Origin: an uncultured Megasphaera sp.
GTDB taxonomy: Bacteria; Bacillota; Negativicutes; Veillonellales; Megasphaeraceae
Assembly: GCA_934202965.1 (NCBI GenBank)
Contig: CAKPYN010000008.1
Span: 1-64,000, forward strand
Length of the DNA stretch: 64,000 bases
Direction: 5' to 3'
The notes below the pieces were generated by a model. The model was not told the origin of the DNA and did no database searches. It saw only the letters and a program-made list of their open reading frames with translations. Below are positions 51,900 to 62,416 of the stretch, piece by piece; the first letter of the stretch is position 1, and the number at the start of each line of letters is the position of its first letter. The position numbers were made by a program, and so were the translations under genes.

Positions 51900-52436
51900 T
51901 TATTTTAATTGGCCAAAAATATGGTCTGTCACTTCTTCACCCATATCGTCACCTTGACGATACATGTACATGACATGCCAAATCTGACCGTTATCTTCAA
52001 AGAAGAGTCCCCGTACGACAATGGGTGTTTTCTGACCATTTTGCTGTACAGCATAGGAACTGTCAACAGCTACTGCCGGTCTGCCACTTGCTGTCGTGTC
52101 AGTGACCTTCATTTGCAGATCTGAAATAGTAGCGGTCTGTTTCAGCTTTGCCACAGATGCTTCAGCAACTTGTTGTAACGTACCGTTTTCACTGGGTTCT
52201 GATTCAGCTATAATCGTGATATGTTTATCACGATTCATGTAGGCCTGTCCTGCTTCATCTTTCGTATCAATACGGCCTAAATCAAACGGAGTCTGTAAAT
52301 ATACTTCGGAATCTCCTTTTTTTAGCTGTACATACCCAAAACTGTACTCTTCCAGCATCGTCGGATTTCCACAACCACTGCACATAAGCGCAACTACTGT
52401 CATGGCGATAACTGATACTATTTTCCAATTTTTCAT
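51900..52436 (-). CDS. uncharacterised lipoprotein
   Basis: A 178-residue exported protein with signal MKNWKIVSVIAMTVVALMC and a lipid Cys in CSGCG (near 22). The mature part is small and beta-rich, with segments such as SEVYLQTPFDLG and HVMYMYRQGDDMGEEV, and no domain I recognise. It is in line with ackA (gap 27). Function unknown. Confidence 0.8.
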   Translation of the reverse strand: MKNWKIVSVIAMTVVALMCSGCGNPTMLEEYSFGYVQLKKGDSEVYLQTPFDLGRIDTKDEAGQAYMNRDKHITIIAESEPSENGTLQQVAEASVAKLKQTATISDLQMKVTDTTASGRPAVAVDSSYAVQQNGQKTPIVVRGLFFEDNGQIWHVMYMYRQGDDMGEEVTDHIFGQLK

Positions 52437-52580
52437 AAAATCACCTATCATGCTTTCTACAGACTTGTATTTATTATAGCATATTCCCACAGCGATAAAA
52501 AGGGAAAAATGAGACATCTATTTCACAGAACGGAATATGTATTGTACAATATAATTAGTAGTAAAAAGGAGCGATACAAG

Positions 52581-53777
52581 ATGAATGTTATTGCTATTAT
52601 TGCAGAATATAATCCATTTCATACAGGACACCACTACCTTATTCAACAGATCCGCCGCCAGTTTCCTCATGCGCCTATACTCATCATGATGAGTGGTTCT
52701 TTTGTCCAGCGCGGCGAGCCCGCTTTATTTGATAAATGGCATCGAGCTTCTTGGGCAATTCAGTGCGGCGCTGACGGAGTATTCGAGCTTCCCGCAGTAT
52801 ATGCTCTATCCCATGCAGCCGAGTTTGCTGCCGGTGCTGTCCGTTTGGCTTCGCGTCTCGGCTGTACCCATTTAGCATGCGGCGTGGAATCCGGAACAGC
52901 TGCTGATTTTTTTACCTTAGCTCAAGCTGCTCAATCTGTCGCTGCCCCTTCAGTTTCTACAACGGGGAAATCGTATGGACAAGGTCTAAGTGATATGCTG
53001 CAACAGCTCGTATCCCCTCGACTTGCTTCCTTAGTAACCCAGCCGAATGCTTTATTAGCACTCGAATACACAAAATCTATGCTGCGCTACGCACCATCCA
53101 TGCATTTTATTCCTATACAACGACAAGGGCATCACGATAGCCCTTGTACAACAGATACCTATATTAGTGCTTCCGCTTTGCGCCATCAGATCATCAAAAC
53201 CGGCACTATCTCTCCACTGTTATCATACATTCCTACGGCTATTCAACAAGAGATGCTGCAGTGCATTTCACAAGGAACCTATACAGATTACACGCGATAT
53301 GCCGATTATATTCTTTATGAAAACCGCTTACTCACTACGTCAGATTTGCAGCAGTTAGCAGCATTTTCCGAAGGATTGGAAAACCGTTGGCATCGCTGTT
53401 TGTCCCAAGCAACCTCTTGGCCGGAAGCACTAACTGCATTAAAAACACGTCGCTATGCCTACAGTCGTCTTTGCCGCATGGGGGCATATACCATGCTGCA
53501 TATATCCCAGCCAGATATGAATATTGCCTACCAAAAAGGTCCTGCCTATGGCCGCATATTAGCGTTATCAGCTACCGGAGCTGCTGTTATAAAAAATATA
53601 AAACACACCTTTCCCATGATTACCAAAGTAAAAAAAGCATGGCCCCTCTTATCGCCATATGGTCAACACATGCTGCAATATGATTTGCGCTGTACGGACA
53701 TGCAATTTCTTTGTTTTCATCAGTCTTCACAGCGTCATGGATTAGCTGATTATTATACCTCCCCCCGCATCTTATAA
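52581..53777 (+). CDS. tmcAL: tRNA(Met) cytidine acetate ligase
   Basis: Forms N4-acetylcytidine at C34 of elongator tRNA(Met) from acetate and ATP; formerly YlbM. It has 398 residues. The nucleotidyltransferase site IAEYNPFHTGHHYLI holds HxGH; SGSFVQRGEPALFDKW and ACGVESG are further family motifs. The ATG lies 9 bases after AGGAG. Its neighbour ackA on the opposite strand makes the substrate acetate. Confidence 0.94.
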   Translation: MNVIAIIAEYNPFHTGHHYLIQQIRRQFPHAPILIMMSGSFVQRGEPALFDKWHRASWAIQCGADGVFELPAVYALSHAAEFAAGAVRLASRLGCTHLACGVESGTAADFFTLAQAAQSVAAPSVSTTGKSYGQGLSDMLQQLVSPRLASLVTQPNALLALEYTKSMLRYAPSMHFIPIQRQGHHDSPCTTDTYISASALRHQIIKTGTISPLLSYIPTAIQQEMLQCISQGTYTDYTRYADYILYENRLLTTSDLQQLAAFSEGLENRWHRCLSQATSWPEALTALKTRRYAYSRLCRMGAYTMLHISQPDMNIAYQKGPAYGRILALSATGAAVIKNIKHTFPMITKVKKAWPLLSPYGQHMLQYDLRCTDMQFLCFHQSSQRHGLADYYTSPRIL

Positions 53778-53835
53778 CAATTTTACAAATTACTATACAG
53801 AATTACATATATGTTATCTTTTATTTATATTTGTT

Positions 53836-53864
53836 TTGTAATCATTTTTCTGCTATCATATAAG
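53836..53864 (+). promoter_or_regulatory. promoter for gltS
   Basis: TTGTAA at 53836-53841 and TATAAG at 53859-53864, spacer 17. The leader to the gltS ATG is about 80 bases. Confidence 0.5.
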
Positions 53865-53949
53865 CATTGAATTGTATTTTCAGTATATTTTTAATTATTA
53901 TTTCTGCTTACTAAAAATAATAATTGCGAAAGGGGACTTATTTTTTATT

Positions 53950-55203
53950 ATGGCAATTCATTTAAATATTTATCAAACCTTAGCAGCCGCGATTGTTGTC
54001 TATTATGTCGGCGTTTTTTTACGCATGAAAATCAGTTTTCTACGTAAATACTGTATTCCGGCGCCTGTTGTCGGCGGCATCTTATTTGCCTTATTGAATT
54101 GTATCTTATATAAAAACGGCGTATGGACTTATGAACAGGATACAATCATGCAAAATATCTGCATGATGCTGTTCTTTACCAGTGTCGGCTATACAGCTAG
54201 TCTCAGCCTGATTAAACGAGGTGGCATCATGGTACTGCGAATGGCCATTATTACAACCGTTCTGATTGTTCTCCAAGACGTCATTGGTGCCGGTTTATCC
54301 AGTGCCTTTCAGCTCGATCCGCTGATTGGTCTGGCTACCGCTTCGATTCCTATGGTTGGCGGTCATGGTACAGCTGCTGCATTTGGCCCAGTGCTAGAAA
54401 ATATTGGTTTGGAAAATGGTACAACTATTGCCGTAGCCGCCGCTACATTTGGCCTGGTTGCCGGCGGTCTTATCGGCGGTCCTATCGGCGAACGCCTAGT
54501 TCACAAATTTGATTTGCACAGCAGTGCCGATTCCGAACGCTTGGACCCGCAGTCCTATCAGCACGAAATCAATAAGTTGGAACATGCAGCATCCAACAAA
54601 GATGCTGCAGACAAAGATGAACACAAAATCGGGCAAACCATTGACAACCGCCGCTTCATGAATGCCATGGCTCATCTGTTTCTAGCTATGGGATTAGGTA
54701 CCTTAATCAGCAATTTTTTTGTCAGTATTAATCTCGTATTTCCTCCCTATATTGGTTCTATGTTAGCTGCCGCTATCATCCGCAATATTGCTGATTTCAC
54801 AAAAGTATACAAAGTATATCAACGCGAAAGTGAAGTATTAGGTAATTTAGGCTTAACCATCTTCTTGACCTGTGCATTAATGAGTCTTAAACTTTGGCAG
54901 CTCAGCGATTTAGCAATTCCGTTAATTGTTCTTTTACTCAGCCAAGCTGTATTTATGGCCATTTTTGCGTACTTTATCATCTACCGCGTCATGGGCAAAA
55001 ACTACGAAGCTGCCGTCATGACATCCGGTGCCTGCGGCTTTGGCCTCGGTGCTACGCCAAACGCCATTGCCAACATGACAGCCATGACAGAACTCTTTGG
55101 ACCGGCACCTACGGCATTCTTTGTTATACCGCTCATCGGTTCACTCATCATTGACCCGGTCAATGCTTCTATCATTCTCACCTTTATTAATATTCTTCAT
55201 TAA
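53950..55203 (+). CDS. gltS: sodium/glutamate symporter
   Basis: A 417-residue ESS-family sodium:glutamate carrier with about ten helices. Motifs include IPAPVVGGILFALLN, ATASIPMVGGHGTAAAFGP, and in the C-terminal half GACGFGLGATPNAIANM, the paired inverted Gly-rich loops of GltS. The central soluble loop (about 195-225) is Asp/Lys/His-rich. The ribosome site AGGGGAC lies about 14 bases before the ATG, rather far. Confidence 0.94.
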   Translation: MAIHLNIYQTLAAAIVVYYVGVFLRMKISFLRKYCIPAPVVGGILFALLNCILYKNGVWTYEQDTIMQNICMMLFFTSVGYTASLSLIKRGGIMVLRMAIITTVLIVLQDVIGAGLSSAFQLDPLIGLATASIPMVGGHGTAAAFGPVLENIGLENGTTIAVAAATFGLVAGGLIGGPIGERLVHKFDLHSSADSERLDPQSYQHEINKLEHAASNKDAADKDEHKIGQTIDNRRFMNAMAHLFLAMGLGTLISNFFVSINLVFPPYIGSMLAAAIIRNIADFTKVYKVYQRESEVLGNLGLTIFLTCALMSLKLWQLSDLAIPLIVLLLSQAVFMAIFAYFIIYRVMGKNYEAAVMTSGACGFGLGATPNAIANMTAMTELFGPAPTAFFVIPLIGSLIIDPVNASIILTFINILH

Positions 55204-55330
55204 CCTAAACAATGTGCAGCATAACGTTTTTAGCTATCATGCACTATCCTATTTCTTGAAAAATTTTTTGTTTGATGTTTAAGAAAATAAATCATACTGC
55301 TGCAACCTATACACATAAACCGGTATAGCA

Positions 55331-55387
55331 AACGAGCGGTAACAAAATGGATTAAAAATTCTCATTTTGTTACCGCCCGTTTTTTTA
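55331..55387. terminator. bidirectional hairpin terminator between gltS and uvrC, repeat-like
   Basis: AACGAGCGGTAACAAAATG at 55331-55349 pairs with its complement at 55363-55381 with one mismatch, followed by T7. It serves gltS (plus) and uvrC (minus). Its inner core matches the hairpin at 17042. The rest of the 186-base gap holds no gene. Confidence 0.8.
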
Positions 55388-55389
55388 CG

Positions 55390-57219
55390 CTATGATTTTG
55401 TTATTTTTCGTTTTTCATCTGTTCCCAACCGGAAAAAATAATAGACATTTTCGGCCGTTTCTTTTGTCATTGTCGGTACGGCTGCCAATTCTTCTATAGA
55501 AGCCTGTTTCATGTCCTGCAGTGTCTTAAAAGCGGTCCACAATGCTTTACGCCGTTTGGGACCAATGCCTTCAATATGATCTAATATAGATACTAAACTA
55601 CGTTTGCCCCGTAATTTACGGTGATACGTAATGGCAAAACGATGGGCTTCATCACGAATAGCCTGCAATAGCTGCAGTTCTGGTGTATGATGACTTAAAA
55701 TAATCGAATCACTGCGGCCTTCTACAAATACTTCTTCAATGCGTTTTGCCAAACTAATAACCGTTGCTTCACATCCGGCTTCTCGAATAATTGGCAATGC
55801 TGCATGCAATTGCCCTTTGCCGCCGTCAATGACGATAAGGTCCGGCTCTGGCCAGTCCCGTTCTCCATACCGGCGTCCCATAATTTCTGCCATGGATTTA
55901 AAATCATCGGGCTTGCCCTGCACGGTTTTCAACTTAAAGCGTCGATATTCCTGTTTCGCCGGCCGACCATGTTCAAAAACCACCATAGAAGCTACTGTCT
56001 CAATCCCCTGAGTATGGGAAATATCAAAACACTCCATCCGTTCCGGAAGGCGAGGCAAATCCAATATCCGTGCCAAGGCTTCCACGGCACCACTCGTCTT
56101 ATCTGTATCATGCTGCCATTGCAGTCGATGCTGTTCCAATAAAACACGCGCATTATCTTCGGCCATGACAAGTAATTTTTTCTTAACGCCTCGCTGGGGA
56201 ATGATAATTTCAACACGCTGTTTTTTAAGTAAACTCAACCGGCGTACATGTTCTTCCAAGTCATCTACGGCAGCAACAGCGATTTCTGCTGGAATAAACA
56301 TATTTTCTGTATAGTACTGGTCTAATACAGCCGCCGTTAGGGTCCCTGCTGTTTCATCCATACTATTTTCCAGTGTAAATGTTTCTCGTCCTATCAGTCG
56401 TCCCTGCCGTACCATATAAATTTGAACACAAGTCTGACCGGCATCAGCCGCAAATCCCAAGACATCCATGTCATGGCCGCCAACAACCTGTATATTTTGC
56501 TGTTCTTGTATTACCTTGACCGCTTCTATTTGATCGCGATACATCGCTGCTTTTTCAAATTCCAGCTGCGCCGCCGCCTTCTCCATCTGGTTCTGCAGCT
56601 GACGAATCATTTCGGTATTGCGGCCTTCCAGTATCTCTACAGCCTGCTGCACCAATTCATGATACGCCCCTTTAGTAATATAATGGACGCACGGCGCATC
56701 ACAATGATGCAGATGATACTGCAGACAAGGCCGATCTGCCTGCATGGTCCGGCAGGAACGAATGCGAAAGGCCCGCTGCATCAATTGCAATACGCGATGA
56801 ACGGCCAGCCCATTAGCAAAAGGTCCAAAATATCTAGCTCCATCACGACTGACACGCCGTGTCATAAAAATGCGCGGATACTCCTCTTGCAATGTGACTT
56901 TGATATACGGATACGTTTTATCATCGCGAAGCATAATATTATAGCGCGGATGATGTTTTTTTATCAACGTATTTTCTAAAATGAGCGCTTCCATTTCGTT
57001 GGCTACAACAATGGTTTCTAAATCTGCAGCATGACTCATCATGGCCGTTACTTTGGGAGCCCTTCGTGCATCATGACGAACATAACTGCGTACTCGGTTA
57101 CGCAAATTGACGGCTTTTCCGACATAAATAATCTGTCCTTTGGCATTCTTCCAAAGATATACACCTGGCTGTGTTGTCAAATTACGTACTTTTTCTAAAA
57201 CTGTTTCACTCAAGGCCAT
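55390..57219 (-). CDS. uvrC: excinuclease ABC subunit C
   Basis: Dual-incision nuclease of nucleotide excision repair, 609 residues. N-terminal GIY-YIG domain (PGVYLWKNAKGQIIYVGKA), UVR motif near 205, the UvrC RNaseH-like domain (ECFDISHTQGIETVASMV, VIDGGKGQL) and C-terminal helix-hairpin-helix motifs (IEGIGPKRRKAL). Its ATG overlaps the uvrA stop (TAATG). Confidence 0.97.
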   Translation of the reverse strand: MALSETVLEKVRNLTTQPGVYLWKNAKGQIIYVGKAVNLRNRVRSYVRHDARRAPKVTAMMSHAADLETIVVANEMEALILENTLIKKHHPRYNIMLRDDKTYPYIKVTLQEEYPRIFMTRRVSRDGARYFGPFANGLAVHRVLQLMQRAFRIRSCRTMQADRPCLQYHLHHCDAPCVHYITKGAYHELVQQAVEILEGRNTEMIRQLQNQMEKAAAQLEFEKAAMYRDQIEAVKVIQEQQNIQVVGGHDMDVLGFAADAGQTCVQIYMVRQGRLIGRETFTLENSMDETAGTLTAAVLDQYYTENMFIPAEIAVAAVDDLEEHVRRLSLLKKQRVEIIIPQRGVKKKLLVMAEDNARVLLEQHRLQWQHDTDKTSGAVEALARILDLPRLPERMECFDISHTQGIETVASMVVFEHGRPAKQEYRRFKLKTVQGKPDDFKSMAEIMGRRYGERDWPEPDLIVIDGGKGQLHAALPIIREAGCEATVISLAKRIEEVFVEGRSDSIILSHHTPELQLLQAIRDEAHRFAITYHRKLRGKRSLVSILDHIEGIGPKRRKALWTAFKTLQDMKQASIEELAAVPTMTKETAENVYYFFRLGTDEKRKITKS

Positions 57220-60074
57220 TATTTATTATGCTCCCTTGCCATGAATGCTTTTGTTCGTTCCATTACAGGTTTTAAAAATTGACCTGTATAGGATTGCGGT
57301 ACTTCACAAATTGCTTCCGGTGTCCCCGTCGCTACTACGGTACCGCCGCCGTCACCGCCTTCAGGACCCAAATCAATCAAATAATCTGCTGCTTTGATAA
57401 CGTCTAAATTATGTTCAATCACAACAACGGTATCACCGCCGTCAACGAGCATCTGCAGTACATCCATCAGTTTGTGAATATCCGCCGTATGCAAGCCTGT
57501 CGTCGGTTCATCCAAAATATACAGCGTTCGCCCCGTACTGCGCTTAGACAGTTCTGTTGCCAGTTTCACACGCTGGGCTTCACCGCCGGACAAGGTAGTT
57601 GCCGGCTGTCCAATGCGTATATATCCCAGTCCAACTTCCTGCAGTGTTTTTAATTTATTAAGTATTCGCGGAATATGGGCAAAAAACTCACACGCATCAT
57701 CAACAGTCATATTTAACACATCCGCAATCGTTTTGCCTTTATACTTTACTTCCAGCGTTTCCCGATTATAACGGGCTCCATGACATACTTCACACGGAAC
57801 ATATACATCCGGCAAAAAATTCATTTCTATGCGAATAATTCCATCGCCGCGGCAGGCCTCGCATCGTCCGCCTTTCACATTAAAACTAAACCGGCCGGCT
57901 TTATACCCGCGGACTTTAGCTTCTGGCGTCTGACTATACAGTTGGCGGATAAAATCGAACACGCCTGTATACGTAGCCGGATTGGAACGAGGCGTTCGCC
58001 CTATCGGAGATTGGTCAATATTAATGATTTTATCAATATATTCTGTTCCTTTAATTTCTTTAAATTTTCCGGGACGATGAGGCGTACCATATACGGCTTC
58101 TGCTAATCCTTTATAAAGAATTTCATTTACTAATGTTGATTTTCCGGAACCGGATACGCCGGTAACTACGGTCAGCGTCCCTAAGGGAAATGCAACATGA
58201 ATCCGTTTTAGATTATGTTCTGCCGCACCGATAACTTCAATAAATGAACCGTTCCCCTTGCGCCGTACTGTCGGAATGGGAATATATTTCGTTCCTTTTA
58301 AATACTGCCCCGTAAGAGATTCCGGACAAGTCATAATATCATCAGCTGTTCCTTGAGCCACGACACGACCACCGTGTTCACCGGCTGCCGGGCCAATATC
58401 CAATATAAAATCAGCTGCACGCATCGTATCTTCATCGTGTTCAACAACAATTAGTGTATTTCCCAAATCCCGTAAATGCTTCAGTGCCTGCAGCAGCTTA
58501 TCATTATCACGTTGATGCAGACCAATAGACGGTTCGTCTAAAATATACAACACACCGACCAGTCCGGAGCCAATCTGCGTTGCCAGCCGAATTCGCTGGG
58601 CTTCACCACCCGAGAGCGTTCCTGCCGTTCGCGACAGCGTCAAATATTCCAATCCTACAGTCTGTAAGAAATTCAATCGTGCTTTTATTTCTTTAAAAAT
58701 TTGTTTGCCAATCAATTCTTGTTTCGGCGTTAACTGCAACGTATCAAAGAATGGGATAAGATCTCGAACAGTCATATCCGTCAGCTCTGCAATGTTTAAA
58801 CCGCCGATTTTAATAGCCAAAGCTTCACGCCGCAACCGCGTACCATGGCAAGTAATACAAGGCTTTACCGTCATGAACTGACCAAACTGATCCCGCATCA
58901 TATCCGAAGAAGCTTCTTTATACCGACGCCGCACCATGGGAATAACCCCTTCAAAGGTTGTCTCATACTGTTTCGTTTCACCACGCAGATTTTCATATTC
59001 AAATACACATGTATCGTCAGCACCATATAAGACTTTTTGTTGTACCTCCCGGGGCAAATCGGCATAACAGTTTTCTAATGAAAATCCGTAGAGGTGCAAC
59101 AAACCGCCAAGCTGCCGCATAAACCACGAGTCAGGATTGCTGCTGAGTGCTGCGACTGCACCATCAATAAATGCTTTATGGGTATCTGGCAGCACTAATT
59201 TGGGATCGACTTCCATCGTACTGCCTATACCAGAGCAGTCCGGGCAAGCCCCAAAAGGACTATTAAAGGAAAATAAATGCGGCTCAATTTCCGGCAAGCT
59301 GACATGGCAATCGGGGCAGGCAAAATGCTGACTAAACGTAACAACTTTTTTCGTACTCATTTGAAAAATATGTACAATCCCATCGGACAGCTTTGCTGCC
59401 GTTTCCAACGAATCGGTCAGGCGAGTCATAATACTGTCTTTAATCACTAAACGGTCAATAATCACATCAATCGTATGTTTTTTATTTTTCTCCAAGGGAA
59501 TATCATCGGATAAGGTATATATATTGCCATCCACACGTACCCGAACATATCCTTCTTTAACTAAACGGGATAATATTTTTTGATGGGTTCCTTTTCGTCC
59601 ATCCACGACAGGGGCCATAATCATGACTTTTTCCCCTTCACCGAGTGCCATTACAGCATCTGCCATTTGTTCGATGGTTTGCTGGCGAATGGGTTTGCCG
59701 CATTTGGGACAATACGCTTCGCCAACTCGAGCATACAACAGGCGCAGATAATCATAAATTTCCGTTACGGTTCCTACAGTAGAACGAGGATTCCGACTGG
59801 TTGTTTTTTGGTCAATCGAAATGGCCGGCGATAATCCTTCAATATAATCTACATCAGGTTTATCCATCTGCCCCAAGAACTGCCGTGCATATGCCGACAA
59901 GGATTCCACATAACGCCGCTGTCCTTCCGCATAAATCGTATCAAACGCTAAGGATGATTTACCCGAACCGGACAATCCCGTAAACACGACTAACTTATCC
60001 CGTGGTATTTGTACATCTATATTTTTTAAATTATGCTGTCTTGCTCCTTTAATTACAATATATTTATCTTGCAT
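57219..60074 (-). CDS. uvrA: excinuclease ABC subunit A
   Basis: Damage-recognition ABC ATPase, 951 residues. Two ABC modules: Walker A GLSGSGKSSLAFDTIY and GVSGSGKSTLVNEILY, each with an LSGGE signature, plus zinc sites CPKCG, CPDC and CEACRGDG. It follows uvrB and overlaps uvrC; the operon order is uvrB-uvrA-uvrC. Confidence 0.98.
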   Translation of the reverse strand: MQDKYIVIKGARQHNLKNIDVQIPRDKLVVFTGLSGSGKSSLAFDTIYAEGQRRYVESLSAYARQFLGQMDKPDVDYIEGLSPAISIDQKTTSRNPRSTVGTVTEIYDYLRLLYARVGEAYCPKCGKPIRQQTIEQMADAVMALGEGEKVMIMAPVVDGRKGTHQKILSRLVKEGYVRVRVDGNIYTLSDDIPLEKNKKHTIDVIIDRLVIKDSIMTRLTDSLETAAKLSDGIVHIFQMSTKKVVTFSQHFACPDCHVSLPEIEPHLFSFNSPFGACPDCSGIGSTMEVDPKLVLPDTHKAFIDGAVAALSSNPDSWFMRQLGGLLHLYGFSLENCYADLPREVQQKVLYGADDTCVFEYENLRGETKQYETTFEGVIPMVRRRYKEASSDMMRDQFGQFMTVKPCITCHGTRLRREALAIKIGGLNIAELTDMTVRDLIPFFDTLQLTPKQELIGKQIFKEIKARLNFLQTVGLEYLTLSRTAGTLSGGEAQRIRLATQIGSGLVGVLYILDEPSIGLHQRDNDKLLQALKHLRDLGNTLIVVEHDEDTMRAADFILDIGPAAGEHGGRVVAQGTADDIMTCPESLTGQYLKGTKYIPIPTVRRKGNGSFIEVIGAAEHNLKRIHVAFPLGTLTVVTGVSGSGKSTLVNEILYKGLAEAVYGTPHRPGKFKEIKGTEYIDKIINIDQSPIGRTPRSNPATYTGVFDFIRQLYSQTPEAKVRGYKAGRFSFNVKGGRCEACRGDGIIRIEMNFLPDVYVPCEVCHGARYNRETLEVKYKGKTIADVLNMTVDDACEFFAHIPRILNKLKTLQEVGLGYIRIGQPATTLSGGEAQRVKLATELSKRSTGRTLYILDEPTTGLHTADIHKLMDVLQMLVDGGDTVVVIEHNLDVIKAADYLIDLGPEGGDGGGTVVATGTPEAICEVPQSYTGQFLKPVMERTKAFMAREHNK

Positions 60075-60118
60075 ACCCTATTTGACTGCTCCTTCTTTTC
60101 CAACCTTGCTATACCCTA

Positions 60119-62245
60119 TTACTTATTTTTCTTCCGTTTCACATCAGGCCGTTTCATTTTCCGCACATATCGAGCGGACGGCATATCCGTACCCTGCATT
60201 TCCTTAGGCAGCGTATCATCATGGCTCATCGCACTCAACTGCTGTCGTAATTCTCCCAATTTATCACGCAGTTTAGCCGCTTTTTCAAATTCCAAATTTT
60301 TAGCAGCTTCTTTCATTTGCTGCGTTAGCGTACGAATTACTTTATGCAAGGCTTCTTTTGTCATTGGTTCTTCTTTACCCTTATGATAGGCTTTGCCTTC
60401 TTCCGCAACCTTTGTCAATTCGATTAGATTGACAACATTTTTTTGGATAGACCGCGGAATAATATGGTGCTTCTTATTATACTCATCTTGTACTTTCCGG
60501 CGACGCTGTGTTTCATCGACGGCCCGCGCCATGGAATCGGTAATTTTATCAGCATACATGATAACTATTCCATTAACATTGCGGGCTGCGCGGCCCATCG
60601 TCTGAATCAATGACGTATCCGAACGCAAAAATCCTTCTTTATCAGCATCTAAAATAGCCACTAACGATACTTCCGGCATATCCAATCCTTCACGCAATAG
60701 ATTAATTCCCACGAGTACATCAAATACGCCGGCACGCAAATCCCGAATAATCTCGGCCCGTTCAATAGTGGCAATATCTGAATGCAAATAGCGAACAAGT
60801 ACTCCCATTTCTTTTAAATAATCTGTTAAGTCTTCTGCCATCTTTTTCGTTAGTGTCGTGATGAGTACTCGTTCTTTTTTGGCCACGCGCTGACGGATTT
60901 CGCCTAATAAATCATCCATTTGTCCCGTCGTCGGACGCACTTCTACCATTGGATCCAACAATCCCGTCGGCCGGATAATCTGTTGGGCTAAATTGGTCTG
61001 TACTTCCATTTCGTAGGATCCCGGTGTGGCACTAACATAAATAATCTGATTGATGCGTTCCACAAATTCCTCAAATTTTAACGGCCTGTTATCCAGTGCC
61101 GAGGGCAAACGGAACCCATATTCAATCAAATTCTCTTTACGTGACCGGTCTCCGACATACATGGCCCGCAACTGCGGCAGTGTTACATGAGATTCGTCAA
61201 TCATAATTAAAAAATCATCTGGAAAGTAATCCAGCAACGTATACGGTGCTTCTCCGACTTTTCGGCCTGCTAAATGACGGGAATAATTTTCAATGCCCGA
61301 GCAATAGCCCATTTCTTCCATCATTTCCATATCATATCGCGTACGTTGTTCCAGTCGCTGTGCTTCCAGCAAATGGCCGCTTTCTTTTAGCTCTTTCAGC
61401 CGCGCGTTCAATTCCGTACGAATCGTCCCCAGAGCTCGTTCCATTTTATCTTTTGTCGTAACGTAATGACTTGCCGGATAAATCGCCACATGATTTCGTT
61501 CTGCAAGTACTTCGCCTGTCAATGCATCTACTTCTGTCAGACGGTCAATTTCATCACCAAACATTTCAATCCGAATAACAGTATTATCATAAGCCGCCGG
61601 CATGACTTCAATCGTATCGCCATGAACTCGAAATGTACCACGTTCCAAATTCATATCATTACGCGTGTATTGAATATCTACTAGCTTATGCAGAATTTCT
61701 TCTTGCGTTTTTTCCTGCCCCAGCCGCAGCGATACGACCAATTCACTATAGTCTTCCGGATCGCCCAACCCGTATATACAAGAAACAGAGGCCACAATAA
61801 TCACATCACGCCGTTCAAACAAACTCATCGTTGCAGAATGGCGAAGCTTATCAATTTCATCATTAATAGATGCATCTTTTTCAATATACGTATCTGTCGA
61901 AGCAATATACGCTTCCGGCTGATAATAGTCATAGTAACTGACAAAATAAGCCACTTCGTTGTCCGGAAAAAACGCTTTAAATTCACTGCAAAGCTGAGCT
62001 GCCAATGTTTTATTATGGGCAATGACCAGCGTCGGCTTTTGTACCGCTTCAATGACTTTTGCCATTGTAAATGTTTTACCGGTCCCTGTCGCTCCCAATA
62101 ATACCTGTGCCCATTGCCCCGACTTCACGCCATTGGCCAGTGACTGAATAGCTTCCGGCTGATCTCCCATTGGCTCATAGGGAGCTACAACATGAAACGG
62201 ATGGGATGTATCATAATCTTTACTTAAATGCGATTGTATATCCAT
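60119..62245 (-). CDS. uvrB: excinuclease ABC subunit B
   Basis: Helicase-like damage verifier, 708 residues. Walker A LGATGTGKTFTMAKV, beta hairpin region YYDYYQPEAYIASTDTYIEK, DEAD-type DESH and C-terminal UVR domain (LEFEKAAKLRDKLGEL). ATG 62245 lies 7 bases after GAGG. It is the first gene of the excision repair operon; TGGTATACT near 62307 is a probable extended -10. Confidence 0.97.
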   Translation of the reverse strand: MDIQSHLSKDYDTSHPFHVVAPYEPMGDQPEAIQSLANGVKSGQWAQVLLGATGTGKTFTMAKVIEAVQKPTLVIAHNKTLAAQLCSEFKAFFPDNEVAYFVSYYDYYQPEAYIASTDTYIEKDASINDEIDKLRHSATMSLFERRDVIIVASVSCIYGLGDPEDYSELVVSLRLGQEKTQEEILHKLVDIQYTRNDMNLERGTFRVHGDTIEVMPAAYDNTVIRIEMFGDEIDRLTEVDALTGEVLAERNHVAIYPASHYVTTKDKMERALGTIRTELNARLKELKESGHLLEAQRLEQRTRYDMEMMEEMGYCSGIENYSRHLAGRKVGEAPYTLLDYFPDDFLIMIDESHVTLPQLRAMYVGDRSRKENLIEYGFRLPSALDNRPLKFEEFVERINQIIYVSATPGSYEMEVQTNLAQQIIRPTGLLDPMVEVRPTTGQMDDLLGEIRQRVAKKERVLITTLTKKMAEDLTDYLKEMGVLVRYLHSDIATIERAEIIRDLRAGVFDVLVGINLLREGLDMPEVSLVAILDADKEGFLRSDTSLIQTMGRAARNVNGIVIMYADKITDSMARAVDETQRRRKVQDEYNKKHHIIPRSIQKNVVNLIELTKVAEEGKAYHKGKEEPMTKEALHKVIRTLTQQMKEAAKNLEFEKAAKLRDKLGELRQQLSAMSHDDTLPKEMQGTDMPSARYVRKMKRPDVKRKKNK

Positions 62246-62350
62246 ACCATTACCTCGCTTTGGCAAAGTAAAAAATAATAGTTATTGATTAACATAGTAT
62301 ACCATGATGACAAACATATGTACAGAGTCCTTTCCTGTATACACGAAGGC

Positions 62351-62379
62351 TTGCTTTTTCGATAGCAACCCAGTATGAT
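62351..62379 (+). promoter_or_regulatory. promoter for the acetyltransferase gene
   Basis: TTGCTT at 62351-62356 and TATGAT at 62374-62379, spacer 17, with the ATG about 38 bases downstream. A TGGTAAAAT further on is an alternative extended -10. Confidence 0.5.
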
Positions 62380-62416
62380 ACAAGTGTGGTAAAATTTATA
62401 TCTGAGGTGATACAGC

